DNA from: Neelides folsomi | Taxonomy: Eukaryota > Arthropoda > Collembola > Neelipleona > Neelidae | Length of the DNA: 64,000 nucleotides | Assembly (NCBI GenBank): GCA_034687125.1 | Contig: JAQGBZ010000152.1 | Location: 1 to 64,000, forward strand | Reading direction: 5' to 3' | In this document: positions 51,901 through 61,200 of the stretch, one piece after another | Numbering within the stretch: position 1 is the stretch's first letter | How the letters are laid out: each line of letters starts with the position of its first letter | Made by a program: the position numbers and the translations under genes | The notes under the pieces: generated by a model | Seen by the model: the letters and a program-made list of their open reading frames with translations, nothing else | Told to the model about the DNA's origin: nothing | Databases searched by the model: none

Positions 51901-54900
51901 GATTGGATGGGCAGGAGATGGGAAGACGTGTGGGGCCGATAGGGACTTGGATGGGTGGCCGGATTATGATCTCGGATGTTCTGACAGGAAATGCAGAAAG
52001 GTCCATTCAAAATATTTTTATTAATTCATTTTATTCAAGATTCAAAAATGATAAAAGTAGTTAGTTCAAAACATAGTTTGTCCTTTTGAATTAATAATGA
52101 TTAACAATATCGATTACAAGTTGTGAGAGTAGTTAATAAGAATTTTTATTCAAATAGGATAATTGTATTGATACTCCAAATTCTGGACAAGAAGACGCAG
52201 ATAGTGATGGAATTGGAGACGCCTGCGATCCAGATGCCGATAACGATGGAATTCCAAATAGCCCAGTATTGAACAAAAAACCAAGATTTTGAAATAAAAA
52301 ATGTTGAATTCAATGATGAAACTTAATTTAATTTATTTAAGGACAATTGTCCCCTGGTGGCGAATCCTGGACAAGAAGACACAGACCCAGATGGTGGAGA
52401 TAAACAAGGAGACGCATGTGACAATTGTCCAACCGTTCCTAACTTGGACCAAGAAGACACTGACAGAGATGGAATTGGAGACGCTTGTGACAAAGATATT
52501 GATAATGATGGTAAATAAATATAATATTGTAATTAATATTATTAAAATTATCTTTAATTTAATATAATTACTAACATTTTTTAAATAATTTACTCTTTAG
52601 GTATTCCAAACGAGAGAGATAATTGCCCAATGACTCCTAATCCCTCGCAGAGAGATACAGATAGAGATGGACTGGGTGATGAATGCGACAACTGTCCAAG
52701 AGTTGCCAACCCAAGTCAAGTTGATTCGGATAGGGATTTGGTCGGCGACGCCTGCGACAGCAACATTGACAGAGACAGGTTGACAATTTTATGAGTACAC
52801 TGAAAAAGTTTTTCCTTTCTCTTTATAAATTCAAAGGGCATTAGATGATGCGTCACGTCCATTAATCCTTCTTACCTTGGTTGAAAAATAGTTGAGATTA
52901 ATAAGCTGACAACTCTAATAATATTTATTTCCCCTCAAAACACTATTTTGGAATCTTGCAAGTTGTATTTTATTTAAATTGAATTTAACGTATTTTATGA
53001 ATATTTATCCAAAAAATTTTATCAAACTATTAAATGTTTAAAGGACATTGGAAAAAGAAATTGATTTCTTCCTCACATATAGACACATCAAATTGTGTTG
53101 CGTGAGAGAGATTTTCAACTAAAAATGGATTGCTTTACGTTAATGATGAAAATTATTTTCTTTTCAGAGACGGAATTCAAGATAATGTTGACAACTGTCC
53201 AAGCATACCAAACAGTGACCAAAAGGATGCTGACAATGACGGGCTTGGAGATGAATGCGACCCTGATGCTGATAATGATGGAGTTCCAAATGAAAGGGAC
53301 AATTGTCTTTTGGTTTATAATCCAGATCAAACAGATTCAGATAGTAAGATTTTAAATGGAGCCATTTTCATAAAATAGTCAAAATATAAAACAGAATGCT
53401 GAAGTACAAAGTACTTTATTTATTTATTAATGCTTTGCTCTCATCACATTATTTCGTATTTCTAGGGAATGGAAAGGGAGATGCATGCGAGGATGATTTT
53501 GATGACGACAAAGTTCCAGATTTCTTGGATAATTGTCCAAACAATTCAAAGATTTACACAACTGACTTTAGGTAGAATAAATAAATAATTAATCCAATTA
53601 AATTCAAGCTTTAATCAGAATTTAAATCTCTTAAAGTGAAACTTGTTAATAAAATTAATAAAACATTTCATATTGCAGAACTTATCAAACTGTCGTTCTC
53701 GATCCTGAAGGAGAAAGTCAAATTGACCCCAATTGGGTAATTTACAACAAAGGAGCAGAAATTGTCCAAACAATGAATAGCGATCCTGGACTCGCCGTTG
53801 GTAATTTAAAATATTAAACATTATTTTAATTATATAAGACTTAGTTTATTAGTTTACATAATTTGCAAAAACTTTGAAAATATTAATTTTAATTTATCTA
53901 AGGATTCCATCGATTTGGTGGAGTTGACTTTGAGGGAACGTTCTTTGTGGACACAGAGCTTGACGACGATTACGTTGGTTTCATCTTCAGGTGAAATTAA
54001 AGAAAATAAAGTTAAAATTGAAAATGTAATTGAATTTGTGTTCAGCTATCAAGACAATTCTCAATTCTACACCGTAATGTGGAAGAAAAACACTCAAACT
54101 TATTGGCAAGCGACTCCATTCAGAGCTGTGGCCGAACCAGGAATTCAACTCAAACTTGTCCAGAGTAACACCGGACCAGGAGAAATGCTTCGGAATTCTC
54201 TTTGGCACACGGGAGATACGGAGAGTCAAGTAAGATACTTTATAATGGATACATATAAGATACATTATATGTAACGGACTGTGCTGACAATAAATCTAAT
54301 TTATCAAAATACAATAAATGATTTTAGTTAAATTAATAAAAATATATTGATCAATGTTAAAATTGAAAATTTAAATTCTAATTTAAATTAAAATTTTCAG
54401 GTTAAATTGTTGTGGAAAGATCCGAGGAATGTTGGATGGAGAGAAAAAGTTGCGTACAGGTGGCTTTTGCTCCACCGACCCAAAATCGGCCTCATTCGAC
54501 TGAGGATCTTTGAAGGGGAAAATATGGTTGCGGATTCGGGGAATATCTTTGACACGGTTTTGAAAGGAGGACGTTTGGGGGTTTTCTGCTTCTCACAAGA
54601 AATGATCATTTGGTCAGACCTCGTCTATCGCTGCAACGGTATTCATTAATTCAATTTAATTAATTGAAATCCTAATAAATTGTATCATTCACATAATTAG
54701 TATGATGTCAAAGTCAGGCTGCGCTTTTGAATCCAAATAATTAATAACATTAATTATTTTAATCCTCATAATGTTAACTTAATGTTAGTATAGTGTCCCT
54801 AATTGGTCCAGATCAAGTCCACAAGGAATTAAATGGGTTTTGGGGTGTTTGGTGATATAGATCACGTTCCAGAGGCGATTTATAGAGAACTTCCTTCGCG

Positions 54901-54952
54901 GCTTCAAGGCGAAGTTGAAATTGATCGAACGAGGCCGCCGCCGCCGAATTGA
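45858..54952 (+). CDS. Tsp: Thrombospondin, COMP-type (pentameric group B)
   Basis: A secreted calcium-binding matrix glycoprotein; in flies the single Tsp is an integrin ligand needed at muscle-tendon attachment. I read 21 exons: 45858-45933, about 47050-47361, 47958-48184, 48617-48752, 49354-49392, 49763-49836, 49984-50041, 50520-50813, 51300-51400, 51472-51846, 51896-52000, 52158-52265, 52342-52510, 52601-52778, 53168-53343, 53466-53571, 53679-53800, 53903-53990, 54046-54229, 54401-54638 and 54861-54952. That gives about 1085 residues. Order: signal peptide (1-23), laminin-G-like N-domain (about 60-240), coiled coil with a CEMC motif (264-306), six EGF-like repeats, calcium-binding type 3 repeats, and the lectin-like C-terminal domain. 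All phases agree except the exon 1-2 join. The absence of TSR (type 1) repeats fits group B. The stop was taken after splicing exon 21, not at the in-frame stop inside intron 20. Confidence 0.96.
45934..47049 (+). other. Tsp: Tsp intron 1
   Basis: An AT-rich intron of about 1.1 kb. A minus-strand open frame at 46593-46931 has no recognised homology. The downstream boundary is uncertain: the best-looking acceptor (ATATAG at 47030) gives the wrong phase, while a phase-1 acceptor exists at 47049. A missed microexon is also possible. Confidence 0.5.
47050..48752 (+). CDS. Tsp: Tsp exons 2-4: N-terminal laminin-G-like domain
   Basis: Exon 2 (to 47361) encodes [20 protein letters not shown], and exon 3 (47958-48184) encodes [20 protein letters not shown]. 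Exon 4 (48617-48752) encodes [14 protein letters not shown] then ALDDLQCPS and ends TYRR. The D-C-S and internal beta-strand pattern fits the TSP-N LamG-like fold. Junction phases are 1 (exons 2/3), 0 (3/4) and 1 (4/5). The exact 5' end of exon 2 is uncertain. Confidence 0.9.
49354..50041 (+). CDS. Tsp: Tsp exons 5-7: coiled-coil oligomerisation domain
   Basis: Three small exons (49354-49392, 49763-49836, 49984-50041) encode a short linker ([13 protein letters not shown]), then a heptad-rich helix ([20 protein letters not shown], then [17 protein letters not shown]) ending CEMCKP. A coiled coil closed by a C-x-x-C pair is the hallmark of COMP-type thrombospondins (CDAC in COMP) and predicts a disulphide-linked pentamer. 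Phases 1-1, 1-0 and 0-1 all connect. Confidence 0.95.
50520..51846 (+). CDS. Tsp: Tsp exons 8-10: six EGF-like repeats
   Basis: Exon 8 (50520-50813) carries two six-cysteine repeats of very similar sequence (PCFSGVQC...RCGPCPRGY and PCFQGVQC...QCGPCPHNY). A third spans exons 8-9 (51300-51400), a fourth starts exon 10 (51472-51846), the fifth is a calcium-binding type (DIDECNDG...NTEGSYYC), and the sixth runs into exon 11. Group B vertebrate thrombospondins have four EGF-like repeats. All junction phases agree. Confidence 0.93.
51896..53571 (+). CDS. Tsp: Tsp exons 11-16: type 3 calcium-binding repeats
   Basis: Exons at 51896-52000, 52158-52265, 52342-52510, 52601-52778, 53168-53343 and 53466-53571 encode [12 protein letters not shown] and successive DNCPxxxNxxQxDxDxDGxGDxCD units. 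Their aspartates form the calcium wire of the thrombospondin signature domain. The last repeat holds a KGD tripeptide (NGKGDACED) where vertebrate TSP1/COMP have RGD-type integrin sites. The block ends [12 protein letters not shown], which is almost invariant. Confidence 0.96.
53679..54952 (+). CDS. Tsp: Tsp exons 17-21: C-terminal lectin-like domain
   Basis: Exons 53679-53800, 53903-53990, 54046-54229, 54401-54638 and 54861-54952 encode [73 protein letters not shown] and [18 protein letters not shown], among the most conserved thrombospondin segments. The last exon adds [16 protein letters not shown] and a proline-run end (RPPPPN) before TGA at 54950-54952. Confidence 0.96.
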
Positions 54953-56903
54953 ACAACTTCACCAATTCCCACTGCCAACATAGGAGAAGATCTTAAATGT
55001 CATTCACATACGTCCACGTAGGAAGCGTAATTGAGTGAAATGTTTTAGAGACACATAGACCTTATCTTCTCATATCTCTTCAAATACATCCCAGATACCG
55101 TCATTTACATTCATGTGTATTTAATACATTTTTGTTGTTTGTAATACATTTTAATATGCTTCAAATGCACTACCAGAATGTCGGTACGAGATCGTAATCA
55201 TTATTTATTTCAGTAGATTTTATATAAAAATATTTTTAATGGTAAAGTTATGAATCTTATGAAACTAACTCCAAGTTCACTTCGTACCAAATAAATAACA
55301 TGTTAAATATTAAATAAATGAAATAAGATGAATTTAAGATAAATTTAAAGATGATTGAAATAATTAATTGGTATTTAAGGTATAATATCATTTATTAAAT
55401 GAATGTCATCTCTATATTACTTCTTTTATAATATATTGTATTGTATAAAACATAGGAACTCTTTCTAAAATACTATTTAAAGGTTTTGAATAATGTCAGT
55501 GTTTTAGATACAGAGTTGAGGGTTTTTAGTTATGTAAGAAGTTAATATTATTTAGATTTAATAAACTGGTTTTTAGCCATTTAATGGCATTCAATAATGC
55601 TAAATACAATGTCTAATGTGTTTAAAGTGCTTTTTTAAATCTACACTAATTTTTAAAGTTGAGATAACATTTCCAAGAAGTTCACATTACACAGGCAATA
55701 TAAGTAATTTTAAAGTTGCTAATCTTTTCTCCTATTTATTTTAATGTGTAATTTTAATAAAGATCAACTTTGCCTTTTCACTTTCATCTTCATAATATTT
55801 TTGCATAAAATCTGGAATACCACTCGGATAATTATTTTAATATTTATAGTTATTCACCGTTACTGAGAATGAAAGTCATAGGGACTTCCACTTTACACTT
55901 ATATTCTGGTAATTTATTTAAATGTAGTTTCTAAATTACATACACAGATTTGCATTGATTTTCACATTTTATTGTTAATGTTTTCAACTTGTTGAAGTAT
56001 CGCATGTTTGTAAATACACAAAATTCACTTAGAAATTCATCCACTCAGAAATTCTCTCAAAGACGAAGAATCTCATAAATATGATTTTTGAAATTCTCTT
56101 TATCCCGACGTTCCATTTTAGAAATTCAGAAGGACTAGACAGTGGAACACAAGCTTTTGGCACGCGGAATTCTCGGTATAAAGAAAATTTCCCTCAAAGT
56201 CCCATTCAGCTCTCAATCAAACGCCACTCGTCCTTTCATACATTTTTGGTGAAAAGGGGGGATTTGGAAAAAGTATAAAGAAGAAGTTAAAATATGATTG
56301 AAAATGATTGAATTCATTTTGAGCATTTAAAATATGTATAAGCTGCTTTACAATTTATCAAAACTCTAAATACCAAAAATTGGTAAAACTGGAAAAGTTA
56401 AAATTCTTCAATTTACAAACAATAAAATATATTTTCCCTGAGGGCTTAACAAAATTGAAAAAAAGAAGAGGAAAAATAAGCTATTTTGAAATATATCTGT
56501 AGATAATAAACTAATTAACAGTTTACATTAAAAGTAGGTAAATATTTAAGTATGGTACATAAAAGGGTTCACCCATGTAAAAAGCATATTTTATGTAAAG
56601 TAAAAAAATTAATTTTTGAATAAATAATAAGCACTTTGGTAAGTAGTACTTGCCGCGGAATATTTTACACGTTCATTAAATATTAAATAAATTGATAATA
56701 ATACATAAAAAGTACATTTACAATATATTTAATATATATATATATATATATATTAACTTACGTATTAAATTAATAATAAAAGTTTCTCGGGTCGTACGAA
56801 TATTAAAAGTAGACTTTACACATTCTGAGCATTCCACCCAGAATGTGTTTTAGGGTACATAAAGCGACTTTGTATATTAAATAGTTTTAAATTATAATTA
56901 AAA
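54953..56903. other. Tsp-CLCA convergent intergenic region
   Basis: About 1.95 kb of AT-rich sequence that must contain both 3'UTRs. A possible Tsp polyadenylation hexamer AATAAA is at 55290-55295, and a possible minus-strand ATTAAA is at 56728-56733 (seen as TTTAAT). An (AT)11 run lies at 56732-56753. A short open frame at 56081-56278 is not called. Confidence 0.6.
56732..56753. repeat. (AT)11 microsatellite
   Basis: 22 bases of uninterrupted AT alternation, about 150 bp beyond the CLCA stop codon and probably within or just past its 3'UTR. Confidence 0.9.
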
Positions 56904-58282
56904 TTAAACCATTGTAATATTCCGCCTTTTAGAATTGACAGACGTAAGGGATCCTTGGATGTTTGGATTATACTGATTATTCACACTGACTCTTTGGAAT
57001 TGCATCTGTTGATGTTGATGCATTTGGTTGGGAATGTAATGATTGGTTCTAAATGGTGGTGCGGGGATTCCGTGGTGATTCTGGCCATTGTTATACCCTT
57101 GTTCAAAATTTCTGTAATTCTCCGGGTCGCTGTCAACAGCCGTGTCATAATCAGTCTGCCCTTTCAACGATTTCATCGTCGGCTCACTCGAGCAGCTCTC
57201 GTAATCCGTCAATCTTCTTCCAACCCCCAGACTGCTCCCGCCTTCACTCGTCTTCCGATGATTTGCATTGTCACTTATTGACCTGAATGACCTTGTAGAC
57301 GACCCCGGGCTTACATCATTAAACCCTCCGTCTTTTCCTTCACTCCGTTGTTTCTCATAAGGATATGGGAAATTTGACTGACTTTGCCCGTAAATACTCT
57401 GGCGCTTCTCATGCTCTTGTAAGAGTTCAGAAGCAGTCCAATGAATCGGAGCTTTTGTGTCTGAAATAGTGGAGATTTTCGTATCGGTCGATCCCATCCC
57501 TTTGGACGCTCTTCGTCGACAACAGAGAAAAACCATAATGATGAGGATTATTACTATGAAGAAAACGATGACCCCGATGACAATAGCGGCGATTTCACCC
57601 GATGTGAGTTTTTCGGATTTTTTCCCATCGTCGTCGGTGATCTGCGATTCTGTGCTTCCGCTCAGATTCTCATTTGGGTCAGGGTAAAGGACTTGAATGA
57701 TGTTGCTCGGAGATCCAGAATTATTGAAGCTGTCAACTCCCACGAGGTAGACAGAATAAAGACCGTAGGAAGTGAACGTACTGGAAATGTTCATTGTCCG
57801 ACCGGCCTCAATTCCAAATGTGTTAATTTCACTTTTAAAGGCAAACTCCTTCCCGGTTTTCGGTTTGAAATAAACTCTGTACTTCCGGACGGGAAGCAGC
57901 CCTTGGTCATAATCTTCCCCGGGAGTTGTAAATTCTAAGTAGACAGTTCCACCCAACTGGTCAACGATCTTCAAGTCTCCGATTCTGGCCGGTGGGTAAA
58001 AAGAGGATTTCTGTGACCCGCTCATCTTCACACGGTAGGAAGCAATTCGTTCATTGTAGGGCATTGTCTTCATTGATGGACTTTCTGGATGGACCATGAA
58101 GCTCCCGCAACATGGTTGAATCTCATGACGACTCAAATGGGAATCTTGCGGTCCAACGAGGAATCGCGAATGGTAAGGGGAAGTCGTCACTTTCACGAGA
58201 ATGTCCAAAGTGGAGCCTTGTAGAGATGCGGGTGGGATGATGTATCTCGAGTAAACCCCGTCATTCTTCGTCAAGTCCGGAT
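56904..58282 (-). CDS. CLCA exon F: FN3-like domain, TM helix, cytoplasmic tail
   Basis: A 459-codon last exon. It opens DPDLTKNDGVYSRYIIPP, the CLCA KNDGIYSRYF motif. A CC pair and a linker lead to an FN3-like domain (ARIGDLKIVDQLGGTVYLEF...PGEDYDQGLLPVRKYRVYF...YLVGVDSFNNSG). A single TM helix (IAAIVIGVIVFFIVIILIIM, bases 57519-57593) is followed by CCRRR, marking the cytoplasmic side. The Ser/Gln/Asn-rich tail of about 200 residues is much longer than in vertebrate CLCA2-type proteins and ends RRNITMV. This points to a true type I membrane protein. Confidence 0.94.
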
Positions 58283-61200
58283 CTGAAAAATAGTTATGAC
58301 ACTTTTTTAGGATATTTTTTTATTAACCTGTCATTTACATTTTCATTATTTGACATTTTGTTCATAACCAGACTTTTGTCCTTAAACTTTCTTCGTATAA
58401 TCTTTATAACACAGAAGAACATTATCTTATCTCATAAAAAATTCCCTAGATTGAGAAAACCTATCTTTGGGTTAATATTCCTATTGTGTTTACAATATTG
58501 CTTCTCTCTATAAAATATCGATTTTTTGATCTTTTGAGAATATGTTACATGTGTTGTGTTTATATAAAGATGTTCCATTATTTTATATAGGACAAAAAAT
58601 AAGGGAATAATGTGAGTATATCTGAGAAATAATAGGATAGAGAATTTACCTCCATTGCCATTATCGTAGAGTCTCACGGACCATTTGATGGGGCCACGGA
58701 TGAAAGCTTCGACATTGGCGTGAATGACAGGGGAGTTCCCTTTCACCACCTCGGCGTAGAGGATGAATGGGCCGGTAGTTAAGTTGACATGGCGGGAGGC
58801 ATGAGCGTTGGAAAAGATGCGAACAGAAAAGTCTTCCTTCCCGCCCTGGCTCACCACTTGGACAAAGTGGGATTGGTGGGAGTCGCCGAGGCGCTCGATG
58901 CGATAACGCCAAACCCCTGGCTGGTCGATGACCGCGTCAATTTTGATCACGTTGATGTCGTGGAGATAGGATTGTTGGTCCGTGAATTTCGCCCCGGTGG
59001 GACTTGTCAGCTCCACTTTATTTACTTTCGGATCGATCGGGTTAGGAATGTAAATGTAGAACTGGGCCGGGGCTTGGGAAGCGTCGAAGCTGAACGAAGA
59101 TTCCACGAATGACGGAGCGTCCCCTTTGAACTCGTCTTGATGGATCTGGAATGGTAAAGAGGCATATAAACTCAAATCCATTCAGCATTCATAACCCAAT
59201 CCAATTTAATTATCTTTATCTTTTGATCATAATTCATTACGTTGACTTTATTCCATCTATAATAAAATTTATTCATATTTGTTGTATAATCCACATTCAT
59301 ATCCTACCTACCTACTTGTATGTACTTTGCTTTTTAATTATTCCTTTTAAAATTATGTATTCGATATAATTTATTAATATTTTTATTAATGAAATTATCC
59401 AAGCGAGAAATCGATTGCATTTGCATAGTTTAGATCTTAAATTGTAAATTAAATTTTATTTACCAGGACAGGCCATTTAGCTGCAACATTTTTCGTAAAG
59501 AATCGTTGAATGTCCGTAAGGGCATTGATGAGTTGGATGTATGTCGACATGTGGGACATGGTTCCAACTCCAGATTCCCGAATGGCAAAGTGTGGGCTTC
59601 CAGTTCCTTGGGACAAGTAGGAGATTTTCCCATCGGCCACTGAGGGATACTCAATGGTGGCAATGGCAACTTCCTCTTGGTGGAGAAGTCGAAGGGCCGA
59701 TTCCAAATCCTCTGGGGATTTTGAAATGCCTTGACTCACAAGGAGAATCACTGACCCTGCCACTCGTTGTCCGTTCATTTTCAGCATCTGCGGAAGAGTC
59801 ATCCAAAAGAATCGTAAGAATCATATAAAGGTTCAAACGAAGGTTCATCCAATTAGTTCCCCCCTCAATCCGGGGGTTCTCAATTCTCACACACTCGGGG
59901 CACATTATGAAGAAAAGTCTCGTTTGGGTAAATATGAGTTTGGGGATGCTGGACGTGTCGGAAATTGAGAATAACATGAAACTAAGATATACCATATTAT
60001 ATAAACCCAAACCGTATCTTTTTCTATATTAGAAGTATTGTAATAGAAGTAGTAAAATGGTGAGTCAGAAAAAGAACCCTCGCTATTTATTCTGCTTATT
60101 AAATACATCCAATTCTTACTGTTTCAATCCCCTAGATGAGATCAAATGGACCCTAATGACGAACCTCGCACTTATTGAATTACCCTCAAATTTCATTCCT
60201 TCTCTCCCCCCAATCACTCCAAAGGAAATAAATTTCATCCAAAGTTCTTACTTTATAAACCCATAAAAGGAATTTTTATTCTCCTCTTAGATTTTTTAAA
60301 TAAAAAGCGAAATGGTATTTTATAAAGGCGCGAATTTTTATTGCGAAAATTCATTCAATTCCCATTTTCCCATACAAGAGGGAGAAAGTGAAAAGATGGA
60401 AATCACTTAAAGATTTTCCATACAATTCCCCTTTATGGAAACATCCAAACGGAGGAGTGAGAGAGAAAAAAGATGCGGATCTTGGGGGAGATAGTGTGAA
60501 GCTAAAGGAAATTTCTATTAGGACATGGGAAATGGGACAGGGAGAGATAAATAATGGAATTCCAAAGGTGAGTTCCTTGAGAAGTAGAGGAGGGAAACGG
60601 GGACTTGGAAGAATAACTAAAATGGTCATAAATACAATTATTAGAAAAAGAGAACGTGTCGGTGTTGGGGAAGGAAGTTCCTGCGGGACTCGAAGAGGAA
60701 ATGAGAAGAAAACTTGAACTCCGAATCTCACCCTCATAAATTCAAATTTAAATGCATCAAAAAGTGTAAGTAATAAACGTAATAAAGACAAATCTCATTG
60801 CTAATTAAGTTAGTAGATTAGAAAGTTGGTTAAAGAGCGATAAAGGGGAAATGATACGTGGAAGTTCCTCTGTTAACTATATAGATTACTTTTATAGCAA
60901 TTATAAGTGGCTGCTATTACAAGTTAGCGACTAATAAGTATATTACATTTCTTCTCATATATCCTCATATATGACTCCGACTCATAATGGTCTGCAACGG
61001 AGCGAGAAAATCCCGGTGTGTTTGTTGGCCAACAATAGTTGGTCCGGGTAAAATGTAGAAATGAATTATGAGCTCATTTCGCGGTTCCTCAGTCGTCCCC
61101 TTCTTCCCACATATATGCACATTGGTCCTACTTATCATTCCGCATTTGACTCCCCAGCTTTCAAAATCAGAGTTACAAGAACCATTAGTTAAAAACAGTT

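Noticed and set aside
54631-54649. Tsp termination after Cys-Asn-Gly-Ile-His
   Set aside because: Splicing to 54861 restores the conserved CND...P tail of thrombospondins with a proper acceptor and phase.
58432-58649. Continuation of the CLCA exon E frame toward the left
   Set aside because: It runs past a consensus donor into AT-rich sequence; splicing to 58282 restores the conserved KNDGVYSRY segment.
60351-60791. Long frames on both strands inside a CLCA intron
   Set aside because: Neither matches CLCA or any known family, and the flanking exons already join in phase.
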